From Holosporaceae bacterium (GTDB lineage: Bacteria > Pseudomonadota > Alphaproteobacteria > UBA3830): 47,504 nt of DNA. Position 1 is the first letter of the stretch. Every line of letters begins with the position of its first letter. The stretch covers positions 1-47,504 of the forward strand of contig JAIRZD010000024.1 in NCBI GenBank assembly GCA_031267415.1. Reading direction: 5' to 3'. The notes beneath the pieces are model-generated. The model had not been told where the DNA came from and made no database searches. It saw only the letters and a program-made list of their open reading frames with translations. Below are positions 9,247-17,844 of this stretch, in pieces. The position numbers were made by a program, and so were the translations under genes.

Positions 9247-11097
9247 TTAGAATCGCATTTGATATGGTATCTCCACTATAATGCGTGTTTGCTCGCTTTC
9301 GCGCTTCCGGTAGAGGAGTGCCGTTTTGAATATGGCCGCCGTCTGGTTATGGAGAATATTTTGCCACATTTTTCCGGGGACAAAACTGGGCATCACCACT
9401 ATGGCCTTGCCCGACTCCTGGCCTTGCTCATCCTGTTCCTCCAAAAAATCCAGGAATGGATTTACAACTGATCTGTATGGAGATTTCAGTATTACCAGCG
9501 GAATTTGAAAGTTCATGGACCTCCAGGTCAATTTCAATCGATCCACTTCTCGCTGATCAATATTTACGGTTACGGCCACCACGTCCCTGGAGAGTGACAA
9601 TGCGAACCGCAGCGCCGCCAGGGTTCCTTTGTGCATACGAGAAATCGGCACCACAACCCTGGGACTGGCCTCCTTCGACGAGTGCAGCAATTTCCCCAAT
9701 CCGCCTTTTTTTAGATCCAGCTCCAAATTTACCACGCCATATCTAGCACTAATTTTTCTAAAAATGAAAAACAAAACAGGGATCATGCACAATATGATCC
9801 AGGCTCCGTCCAGAAAGTTGCTTTCGACGATGACCAGCAGCGTCACCATGGTTGCCGTGGCGCCGATGGCATTTACGGCCACCTTAATGTGCCAATTTTT
9901 CCCCCTTACCCTCAGCCAGTGGACCACCATGCCAGATTGGGAGAGTATGAGCGATATAAAAACTCCGATGGAATATAGCGTGATAAGGGCAAATGAGTCG
10001 GCCCTAAATTTCACCACCAGCAGCGAGGAAACCAGAGCCAGCATCAGAATTCCGTTGGAATAGGCCAGACGATCACCCAGATTGGCAAAACTCGTGGGAA
10101 TATACCTTTTCTTCGCCAATACGCTGGCCAAACGCGGAAATCCTGCAAAAGCTGAATTTGCCGCTATCAGAAGCACGCAAATCGTTGCCAATTGGATAAG
10201 ATAGTAAATAATCCCGGATCCGAAAAGCCGTCGCGCTATCTGGGATATCACTGTTTCATCGGCCGAGAAAAAAATGCCATATTTGCAGGCCACAAAGGTC
10301 AATCCCGGGAACAAAAGTGCCAGAGCGCAGGCCATAACCACCAGAGTAGCCTGGGCGTTCCTATACTGCGGTTTCCGAAAGGCCGTAACTCCGTTGGCGA
10401 TGGCTTCTATGCCGGTCAGAACTGATGACCCATAGGCAAACGCTTTTACCAACATCATGGCAACCAGTAGTCCGCTCAATTCGTCCCCGGCGTTGCTTGG
10501 CATCATCGATCCGGCTCTGCTGGCCGATGAATGCGCCCCTCCCAGGCCAACAATTATCATCAGAAACGCCAATCCCACAAAGCAATAGGTCGGCACCACA
10601 AAAAACCGGGAAAATTCTTTTACTCCCCGGAGATTGGCAAAAGTTATCAGCGACAGCGATACCATGCAAAAAAGCAGTGGAGACGCCCCCAGGGTTGGCA
10701 GCATCGATGCAAGAGCTCGGGCCCCAACCGCCAGGCTCACCGCAACCGTAAGGGTATAATCCACCAGGAGCGCCGAAGCGGCAACAAGTCCGCAAAACTC
10801 CCCAAGATTTTCATGAACAACTGTAAAAGCTCCGCCGCCGCCTGGATAGGCCTCAATTGTCTGCCAATAGGAAACCGACACCAGTAATATTAGCACCACT
10901 ATCGCTCCGGATATCGGCAGAGCAAATGAATGTGTCAGAGCTATCCCCAAAACCAGCAGTATTTCTTCGGTGGCATAGGAAATTGAGGAGAGCACATCGG
11001 ATGAAAATACCGCCAGCGCTTTCGTTTTGCTGAAACGCGCGTCAACGATGGCCTCGGATTTTAATGGATTCCCGAATACGAAGCTACTCAGGCTCAT
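9247..11097 (-). CDS. APC-family amino acid permease
   Basis: 616 aa; N-terminal VFSSDVLSSISYATEEILLVL and AYPGGGGAFTVVHENLG permease motifs, multiple TM segments. Confidence 0.88.
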   Translation of the reverse strand: MSLSSFVFGNPLKSEAIVDARFSKTKALAVFSSDVLSSISYATEEILLVLGIALTHSFALPISGAIVVLILLVSVSYWQTIEAYPGGGGAFTVVHENLGEFCGLVAASALLVDYTLTVAVSLAVGARALASMLPTLGASPLLFCMVSLSLITFANLRGVKEFSRFFVVPTYCFVGLAFLMIIVGLGGAHSSASRAGSMMPSNAGDELSGLLVAMMLVKAFAYGSSVLTGIEAIANGVTAFRKPQYRNAQATLVVMACALALLFPGLTFVACKYGIFFSADETVISQIARRLFGSGIIYYLIQLATICVLLIAANSAFAGFPRLASVLAKKRYIPTSFANLGDRLAYSNGILMLALVSSLLVVKFRADSFALITLYSIGVFISLILSQSGMVVHWLRVRGKNWHIKVAVNAIGATATMVTLLVIVESNFLDGAWIILCMIPVLFFIFRKISARYGVVNLELDLKKGGLGKLLHSSKEASPRVVVPISRMHKGTLAALRFALSLSRDVVAVTVNIDQREVDRLKLTWRSMNFQIPLVILKSPYRSVVNPFLDFLEEQDEQGQESGKAIVVMPSFVPGKMWQNILHNQTAAIFKTALLYRKRESEQTRIIVEIPYQMRF

Positions 11098-11455
11098 GGG
11101 AGTCCCGTAGGAGCTTTTTTAGATCCTGGAGTTCGGTTTGGGTGTCCATGCGCTTCTGTAGCTCTTGATTGTTCAATTGGATTAGCTCCAGAACCCGGCG
11201 GCGCAGAGTTTTTACCTCGCCGATGAGCGCATCCATGTAATTACGAGAATAGACAACGAAAGCCGCATCAGCCTTGTTCTGGGTAGCACTTTTGTAATCA
11301 AAAAGGGCGACGGGAATGCCGTCGTCGAAGTTAGAACATGTTACCCAAACCCCATCGACCCCGGTTTCTTCAACAACCGCCCAGGGGGCCGACGAGGCCA
11401 TCGACAATTTCTCCTCGAGACAGATAAGGTCCTCCGGAGTAATTACCTGTTTCAT
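11084..11455 (-). CDS. Conserved hypothetical protein, C-terminal coiled coil
   Basis: 123-aa ORF abutting rplI and overlapping the permease start. Confidence 0.65.
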   Translation of the reverse strand: MKQVITPEDLICLEEKLSMASSAPWAVVEETGVDGVWVTCSNFDDGIPVALFDYKSATQNKADAAFVVYSRNYMDALIGEVKTLRRRVLELIQLNNQELQKRMDTQTELQDLKKLLRDSHEPE

Positions 11456-11956
11456 TTAGGCAACGGATGATGCTACCGCCATTTGCCCCAATGCTTCCTC
11501 CTCGGTTTTAGCAATGCTTAACTTCACCTGGATGGCCACCTCAGGATGGAGATCAACGGATAGATCATATACGCCGAGCTCCTTTATGGGCGCCTGGAGA
11601 TTGATGTTGCCGGCCGCCACAGACTGCAGACCGCGAGCCTTCAGAACAATGGCGATTTCCCGGGCAGTGACGGAACCGTAGAGATGTCCCTTTTCACTGG
11701 CCTGGCGAACCATGGTAATGCAGAGTCCCTGTATCCCATCGGCAATTTTTTGAGCCTCGGCTCTGCTATCCGCATTCGCCGCTTCGATTTGACTTCTTTT
11801 TTCTTCAAAAATTTTTTTGTTTTCGTTGGTGGCCCTTAGAGCGATTTTCCGGGGCAGCAGATAATTCCTGGCAAATCCAGGTTTAACATGCACCACATCG
11901 CCTATAGTCCCCAGTTTTGCTACCCGCTGCAGCAGTATTACCTTCACACGTTCCAT
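11456..11956 (-). CDS. rplI: 50S ribosomal protein L9
   Basis: MERVKVILLQRVAKLGTIGDVVHVKPGFARNYLLPRKIALRAT. Confidence 0.97.
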   Translation of the reverse strand: MERVKVILLQRVAKLGTIGDVVHVKPGFARNYLLPRKIALRATNENKKIFEEKRSQIEAANADSRAEAQKIADGIQGLCITMVRQASEKGHLYGSVTAREIAIVLKARGLQSVAAGNINLQAPIKELGVYDLSVDLHPEVAIQVKLSIAKTEEEALGQMAVASSVA

Positions 11957-12050
11957 AAGTCCCCCCCCAAAAACCAAATTCGAGGATAACAAATAGCTAG
12001 TTGGCGGTCAACTGTTCCAGATGAGCCATCTGCGGTTGTCGGCGAAAATG

Positions 12051-13412
12051 CTATTTCTCCAGCACCTGGGACAGCAGCCTAACGTCCTCTGCAAGATTGT
12101 CGTCGGAGGCCATTAAATCTTGTATCTTCTTTATGGCGTGCAATACGGTGGTGTGATCCCGGTCGCCAAAATTCTTCCCTATTTCCGGTAGCGAGTGGCG
12201 AGTCAATTTTTTCGCCAAAAACATGGCCACCTGGCGAGGCAGAGATACCTGGCGGGACCGGCGGGATGAGGACATGTCAGCTAATTTTATAGAATAGTGA
12301 GCCGCAACTTTTTTCTGGATTTCATCAATGGTTATTCTCTTCTCATTGCTGCGAACCAGATCTGAAAGTACCTCCTTGGCGCTTTCCATGGTTATTTCCC
12401 GCCCCACCAAGATAGCGCTGGCCACAATTCGATTAAGGGCTCCCTCCAATTCCCGGATATTCGAAGTTATTTTGTGTGCCACGAATTCCAGAACCCGATC
12501 CGGGATGCTGATTTGAAACGACGATGTTTTCATTTGTAAAATACTGAGCCGCAACTCATAGGTGGTTGGATGAATGTCGGCCACCAGCCCCCAGCCCAGT
12601 CGCGATCGGAGCCGCTCCTCCATACCTTCCAGATCAGATGGCGATTTGTCCGCCGATACCACCACCTGTCTCTTATTATCCACCAATGTGTTAAATGTGT
12701 GGAAAAATTCCTCCTGGGTAGAGTCCTTTCCGCAGATAAATTGTATGTCGTCTATCATGAGTACGTCCACGGAGCGGAATTGCTGCTTGAACGCCATAGT
12801 ATCCTTATACCTGACGGCCCTGACGAACTGATACATGAATTTTTCCGCCGATAGATATGCGATATTTCTATCCGGGGAACGTGCTTTTATGTTCCAGGCT
12901 ATGGCGTGCATCAGGTGTGTCTTGCCCAGCCCCACTGCTCCATACAAAAACAATGGATTAAACGCAACCCTGTCTGATTCAGCCACTCTCCAGGCGGCGG
13001 CGTAGGCCAATTCATTGGGTTTTCCGACGACGAAATTGTCGAAGGTCAGACGAGGATCCAGCGGAACACCGAAATCCCGCTGTTCTTCGAATTTTTGCCT
13101 TTCCCCAATAACCTCACCGAAATTTTTTGGCCTGGAGCCTCCAGCAACGGCAACCGATCTATCCGACGGCTCGGATATGAATATTTCTATTTCCTTGATG
13201 CCCTTGTCCTCCAGGTTACAGCACCGCAGAATTTTGTCGGTGTAGTTATTGGTAACCCAGTCTCTCAAAAACATACTCGGCGCACCGAGGTACAGCGTGT
13301 AACCATCGAATCGATCGGCAACCAGAGGCGCTATCCAGCTTTCCGCGGTTGAAGCACCCAAATCTAATCGCAAACGGTCGAAAACCGCTGCCCATAAAGC
13401 CTTGACGTCCAT
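12051..13412 (-). CDS. dnaA: Chromosomal replication initiator protein DnaA
   Basis: GAVGLGKTHLMHAIAWN Walker A, MIDDIQF, C-terminal FGDRDHTTVLHAIKKI. Confidence 0.98.
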   Translation of the reverse strand: MDVKALWAAVFDRLRLDLGASTAESWIAPLVADRFDGYTLYLGAPSMFLRDWVTNNYTDKILRCCNLEDKGIKEIEIFISEPSDRSVAVAGGSRPKNFGEVIGERQKFEEQRDFGVPLDPRLTFDNFVVGKPNELAYAAAWRVAESDRVAFNPLFLYGAVGLGKTHLMHAIAWNIKARSPDRNIAYLSAEKFMYQFVRAVRYKDTMAFKQQFRSVDVLMIDDIQFICGKDSTQEEFFHTFNTLVDNKRQVVVSADKSPSDLEGMEERLRSRLGWGLVADIHPTTYELRLSILQMKTSSFQISIPDRVLEFVAHKITSNIRELEGALNRIVASAILVGREITMESAKEVLSDLVRSNEKRITIDEIQKKVAAHYSIKLADMSSSRRSRQVSLPRQVAMFLAKKLTRHSLPEIGKNFGDRDHTTVLHAIKKIQDLMASDDNLAEDVRLLSQVLEK

Positions 13413-13457
13413 GCCGCGTACAAACTCTTTTTACCTGATTTCCAGATGGTGAAGCAG

Positions 13458-13718
13458 CTACCTCGGTATAGAGGTTTTCAGTTTCCGGTGTAATCTAGAC
13501 ACTTTCCGATTCACCGTATTCTTATGCAGGACACCGCGAGATGCGCCCCTCTGCATCTCAGACTGAACCTCCGAAAAAGACGACGATGCGTCATCGGACC
13601 CCAGTCGGGAAATGAATTTTTTGATAAAAGTCTTGATTCGACTGAACCTGCTTTCGTTGCGATTGGCCCTGGTCTCGTTCTGTCGTGCTCTTTTTACAGC
13701 AGATTTGTGATTCGCCAT
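13458..13718 (-). CDS. rpsT: 30S ribosomal protein S20
   Basis: MANHKSAVKRARQNETRANRNESRFSRIKTFIKKF; GVLHKNTVNRKVSRL. Confidence 0.97.
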   Translation of the reverse strand: MANHKSAVKRARQNETRANRNESRFSRIKTFIKKFISRLGSDDASSSFSEVQSEMQRGASRGVLHKNTVNRKVSRLHRKLKTSIPR

Positions 13719-13747
13719 TTTAGTTCTTACCCTCTACAATTATAACA

Positions 13748-14425
13748 TCACCTAACAAAGAAACCGTCGAAGTATTTTGACATATCTTCTAGAAAAAGTC
13801 CATCGCAAAATATTGGATGTTCAATAATAGATTCATCCAGATAACGACATTTTTGCAACGCGACGTTGCGGACTCCAAAATCTGAAATCTCCTTTAATAA
13901 ATCGCCCAGATCCGAAGCATCCATAGTTTCGTAAACTGTAATTCGCACTTCAAAATCCACCTGGGATTCAACCAAGATTTTGAGGCTTTCGCGGGCGGCT
14001 TCACCGCTACCCTCGACACCGGTAACGCTGGAGTATTTTTCAAAAAGTTGTTTAACATCAAACCCTATCCAGTTCACGGCAGTGGCAACCCGTGCCAGCA
14101 TCTCCGGTACAGCGCCGGCAGTGTGCAATCCAACCCGCAATTTCATCTTTTTTATGTCGTTTATCGCAGATGGCAGCATCGGCTGTACCAATGGCTCACC
14201 TCCGCTGAACACAACGGCCTCGATGAAATTTCCCCTGGACCTGAGGAGAGCCTGCACATCCTCCCAGGGCAGCGATTCGGATGGTAGTATAGTCTGCAAA
14301 TGCTGATTGTGGCAGTAGGAACACCTCCATGGACATCCCTGTAGAAAGACCACCGCAGAAATGTACCCAGGATAATCCAGGGTAGTCAAGGGAACCACAC
14401 CACCAACGAATAAAAGGCTATCCAT
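13748..14425 (-). CDS. Radical SAM activating enzyme, anaerobic ribonucleotide reductase activase type
   Basis: CPWRCSYCHNQHLQ radical SAM CxxxCxxC, VVFSGGEP motif. Confidence 0.92.
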   Translation of the reverse strand: MDSLLFVGGVVPLTTLDYPGYISAVVFLQGCPWRCSYCHNQHLQTILPSESLPWEDVQALLRSRGNFIEAVVFSGGEPLVQPMLPSAINDIKKMKLRVGLHTAGAVPEMLARVATAVNWIGFDVKQLFEKYSSVTGVEGSGEAARESLKILVESQVDFEVRITVYETMDASDLGDLLKEISDFGVRNVALQKCRYLDESIIEHPIFCDGLFLEDMSKYFDGFFVR

Positions 14426-14442
14426 AAAATGCGATAACGAAT

Positions 14443-14655
14443 TCAGGATTCACGGCAGCAGACTTTCTCCTCGAAATGGATCCTTTCGGCGTGCTCTCCT
14501 TTTTTCCCTATGTTAAAATAGGAAACTGGTCGGTGATATCCCATTACCCTCGTCCATACCTCACACCGCTGGCGCTCTTCGTTTTTTATCTCCACAGAGT
14601 CATTGGTCTTTGATTCCACGGTCACTACCTCCATATATCCGGCCACAATCGTCAA
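14443..14655 (-). CDS. Small NrdD C-terminal / glycyl-radical-like protein
   Basis: 70 aa with CEVWTRVMGYHRPVSYFNIGKKGEHAERIHF; directly upstream of the activase on the same strand. Confidence 0.7.
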   Translation of the reverse strand: MTIVAGYMEVVTVESKTNDSVEIKNEERQRCEVWTRVMGYHRPVSYFNIGKKGEHAERIHFEEKVCCRES

Positions 14656-14728
14656 GTTTACTCCAGGATATCACAGCGAAGAGCAGTGCGCCAGCCCCGT
14701 GGACCGAAAGAAGTCCATTGCTGACTCC

Positions 14729-15103
14729 TCAGCGGTCCAATATTTTTATCATCGACTTACAATGGCGATCGAATTCTTTGGCGGATTCCTTACTTTGGTC
14801 GTCGGACTCTTTCTTTACCTTTTCAACCAGTGCCCTGAGGCTATCGATGATTTTATCCGGCGCATCCATCCAATCATCGGCAACCGATGACGTTGTCATG
14901 CAAAAAATAGCAATGAAAAGAATAGACTTCTTTCGAAACATGCGCTCTTTCGGTAATTTCTGCGTCGCTTCTGTGCTCGGATCCTCATGTACCACATGTA
15001 CACTGCGGTCCTGCGCTCCGTATGCTCCTATAAATTCCTCGAAATATCTTTGTTTCGAAAGAAGTCTAATGGAGATAGCTGTGTTTGCAGAAAATTTTAG
15101 CAT
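14729..15103 (-). CDS. Small secreted protein with a palindromic element inserted before its signal peptide
   Basis: MLKFSANTAIS-[element]-LFIAIFCMTTSSVADDW...; ATG overlaps the upstream stop (TAATG). Confidence 0.65.
   Translation of the reverse strand: MLKFSANTAISIRLLSKQRYFEEFIGAYGAQDRSVHVVHEDPSTEATQKLPKERMFRKKSILFIAIFCMTTSSVADDWMDAPDKIIDSLRALVEKVKKESDDQSKESAKEFDRHCKSMIKILDR
14923..15068 (-). repeat. Palindromic element copy 4, full length, in frame in the small secreted-protein CDS
   Basis: 146 bp, same orientation and frame as copies 2 and 3. Confidence 0.97.
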
Positions 15104-17013
15104 TAGAAATCCTCGCTGGTTAGTATATCATCGTCGTAGGAAGCGGAATTTGCGGATGGTGGCGTTGTGCCCGATGCTGTTCCATTGTTATCCACGGGTT
15201 CATTTTCCCAAGAGTCATCATCGTCGTATCCACCGCCATCCCCGGCCGCCGTTTTACCCCTGGCAGCCGTCCCAGATTCATTCGTCGCGACCACATCATC
15301 CGGCTTTTTTTTCGCTTTGCTGCGGGCAGAGGAGGTCGCCGAAGAAACTTTTTTCTTTTTTTTAGGTGAGTGCGATGACGCAGATCTTGATGCTGTCGCC
15401 GACTGATCGTCATCAGATTCCGATTCAGAAGTTTCTTCGTCTTCGTCCTCGTCTTCGTCCTCGTCCTCTCCATCTTCGTCTTCGTCTTCGTCCTCGTCTT
15501 CCAGGACAGTGGAATCATCCTCCGTATCCCCATCGTCGATAGCCGAAGAAGCCGTTTTTTTGCGCTTTCCCTTGGCATGTTTTTTATCTTTTTTTGCTGC
15601 TGCCTTCTTCTTTATACGTTTCTTTTCAGCAGCCGCATCGCCATCGTCGGTGTCATCGCCATCGTCGGCGTCGTCCATTTCCTCGGCGTCGTCTCTTTCG
15701 TTATTATCATCATCCTTGCCAGCCGTTGATGCATCATCATTCGGCCTTTGGTCAATTTCTTCATCTTCGCCATCTTCGCCATCTTCGCCATCACGATTGC
15801 GGGAAAGATCGTCGTCCTGGCGCTCCGATGATTTACCGTGCCGAGTACGTTTTCCCAGGGATCCGGAGCGATATTCCGCATCGGAGAATGATTCATCGGC
15901 AGTACGTGCAATGGAGTTTAATCCGTCGACAACCTCATCTTCCCGATCTCGATCGTCGCCGTCGTAGTCCTCGGGAAATCGATCGTTGTCCCTGCGATTT
16001 TTCCTGCGATAATTGGAGCCGTTTCGTGAATAGCCATTGGCGTCGTAATTACCATCGTAATTGGCATCGTAGTTAGAGTCGTAGTTGGCGTCGTAGTTGG
16101 CGTCGTAGCTTCCGGAACCTTGCCGACGACGGCCGGCGCCATTATCACCGTCTAGGATAGCATCGTCGAGCCCATCGTCGAACTCGTCTCCACGGCCCAC
16201 GGAGCTGTTTCGTTGATTTCTAAGCCGGGAACCGCTGTCGTTGTTATGGACCAGCTCATCGTCGTCGGCCGCAGAGGAATCCGATGGTGATTGGTCCGTG
16301 CCGTCATAATCGTTCCGGACGGAGGTAGCTCCCTCAACAAATGCGTCATCGGCCGGATCCAGGTCCGGATCCAGGTCCGGATCCAAGGATTGGGGCACCG
16401 ACGAAATTTTATCGCCCACAACGCCGTCGGGCAGTATCACCATCCCATCTGTGGCTCCGGGAGTCACCATAATATATGACGGGTTGGTCATCAGCGGAGT
16501 ATTTTCTCCGGGGACTGGGACCACGGCGACCCCCGGCTGGGGCTGGGGCTGCGATTCCTGTTTCTCTTCCGGCTCCGGCTCTGATTCTGATTCCTGTTTC
16601 TCTTCTGGCTCTGGCTCCGACTCCGACTCCTCTTTCGGCCCCGATTCTTCGCGTTCAGAATCTGCGGAATCCGATTCCGATTCCGAATCATCTTCTTCAA
16701 TAGAAGAATCAGTCTCAGATGTAGAAGTGGACGTGGGAAGCTTTTCCTTTTTTTCCGATACGTCCTGTTTTTTTTCAACTATTTTTATTTTTTCCAGGAC
16801 CTCCATGGCCCTGGCGAAGGCCTTGTCGATCTTTCTTTTTTCCTCATCTGTATAGTTGTTTTTATCGACATAAATAAAGATGGAGCAGCCAATCCTTTGC
16901 AATGACTCCATCAATGACGACGATGTGCCGAGGGCTCCGGATGTGGAAGCGCACTCGGCACTAAAATTGGCAAGCAGCAAAATAGTCAAAAATATGCAAG
17001 ACAATCTCTTCAT
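15103..17013 (-). CDS. Secreted, intrinsically disordered acidic protein with Lys-rich NLS-like clusters
   Basis: Signal peptide MKRLSCIFLTILLLANFSAECA; Asp/Glu/Ser tracts, NYDANYD and DLDPDLDP repeats, KKRIKKKAAAKKDKKHAKGKRKK, PKKKKKV. Confidence 0.75.
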   Translation of the reverse strand: MKRLSCIFLTILLLANFSAECASTSGALGTSSSLMESLQRIGCSIFIYVDKNNYTDEEKRKIDKAFARAMEVLEKIKIVEKKQDVSEKKEKLPTSTSTSETDSSIEEDDSESESDSADSEREESGPKEESESEPEPEEKQESESEPEPEEKQESQPQPQPGVAVVPVPGENTPLMTNPSYIMVTPGATDGMVILPDGVVGDKISSVPQSLDPDLDPDLDPADDAFVEGATSVRNDYDGTDQSPSDSSAADDDELVHNNDSGSRLRNQRNSSVGRGDEFDDGLDDAILDGDNGAGRRRQGSGSYDANYDANYDSNYDANYDGNYDANGYSRNGSNYRRKNRRDNDRFPEDYDGDDRDREDEVVDGLNSIARTADESFSDAEYRSGSLGKRTRHGKSSERQDDDLSRNRDGEDGEDGEDEEIDQRPNDDASTAGKDDDNNERDDAEEMDDADDGDDTDDGDAAAEKKRIKKKAAAKKDKKHAKGKRKKTASSAIDDGDTEDDSTVLEDEDEDEDEDGEDEDEDEDEDEETSESESDDDQSATASRSASSHSPKKKKKVSSATSSARSKAKKKPDDVVATNESGTAARGKTAAGDGGGYDDDDSWENEPVDNNGTASGTTPPSANSASYDDDILTSEDF

Positions 17014-17068
17014 CCTGTCCTAGTATTTTGCGCATTTTAGCGAAAGCTTCTTAAAAAAAAGTGAATTT

Positions 17069-17401
17069 CTACTGCCTATTCAATTTTTCCAGTATGGTGG
17101 AGGAAATTTTGTCGTCCTTGTCTTTGCTCCCGCGGGAAGAGCCAAATTCGAAGCTATATGCGTCCTTGAGACAGGCGCCGAAAATACCGGATACCGTCGA
17201 TATTATGCCCACCACCTCTCCGGACAAATCTCCCTTGTAGGATGTAAGCATAAGTAGGCAAAACACCAGGCCGAGCGCTGCACCCACCACCATTATGTTC
17301 AGCCGCTTGTTGCGACTATTGGCATTTAGCACGGAAATATTGGTATTTGGTTCCGGTTGTTGTTGCAACGACGGAATTTTTTGGATGATTTTAGATTTCA
17401 T
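17069..17401 (-). CDS. Small membrane protein, possibly holin-like
   Basis: 110 aa with two hydrophobic segments, translationally coupled to the SleB-like hydrolase. Confidence 0.5.
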   Translation of the reverse strand: MKSKIIQKIPSLQQQPEPNTNISVLNANSRNKRLNIMVVGAALGLVFCLLMLTSYKGDLSGEVVGIISTVSGIFGACLKDAYSFEFGSSRGSKDKDDKISSTILEKLNRQ

Positions 17402-17844
17402 TTTTTTTCTACTCCTTTTTTTGATAGGCCGCCTATTTCATAAAAATAATGGGAACCGAAAATTCGCTTCGGTTGTAAATATGCAGCCCACTGGGGTTTT
17501 AGGTATTTCTGATGGTAGTGATCGCAGCCGTCCGTTAAATCCGGCCAACGATCCTCAAGGACATTTTTGGCAGTCTCGATGCACCTTTTAAAAATGGCGC
17601 ACTTCTCCGTGACGTCCATTATTACTTTGCGGTTGGGATCGTCGTGATTCCAGCAGGAAAATTGATGAGGAGCCACGCATACATCGTGTATTGTCTTCGC
17701 AAAGTTTTGTTTTTTTCTATTGACCACAACGTTGGCGACGGCCACAAATGACGCTATGCCGTAGGAGTATAACTCGCCACGGGCCTCCCCATAAATTGTT
17801 CGTGATAGTGTATCCAAATCCTGGAATGTGAAATTAAAATTCAT
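17398..17844 (-). CDS. Cell wall hydrolase (SleB / Hydrolase_2 family)
   Basis: LSRTIYGEARGELYSYGIASFVAVANVVVNRKK...QFSCWNHDDPN. Confidence 0.88.
   Translation of the reverse strand: MNFNFTFQDLDTLSRTIYGEARGELYSYGIASFVAVANVVVNRKKQNFAKTIHDVCVAPHQFSCWNHDDPNRKVIMDVTEKCAIFKRCIETAKNVLEDRWPDLTDGCDHYHQKYLKPQWAAYLQPKRIFGSHYFYEIGGLSKKGVEKK

Noticed and set aside
9259-10887. Plus-strand ORFs antisense to the APC permease
   Set aside because: Overlap a well-supported 616-aa permease; no family recognised.
13412-13457. Possible oriC next to dnaA
   Set aside because: No cluster of DnaA boxes (TTATCCACA) or AT-rich unwinding region seen by eye; only scattered near-matches inside genes.
14610-15365. 251-aa plus-strand ORF and similar ORFs (2363-2881, 45773-46426) containing IDFFRNMRSFGNFCVASVLGSSC
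   Set aside because: They arise because the element is open on its reverse strand and overlap better-supported genes; useful as evidence about the element, not as genes.
15120-16855. Several overlapping low-complexity ORFs in other frames of the acidic protein gene
   Set aside because: Products of tandem repeats and biased composition; only the 636-aa frame has a signal peptide and spans the region.
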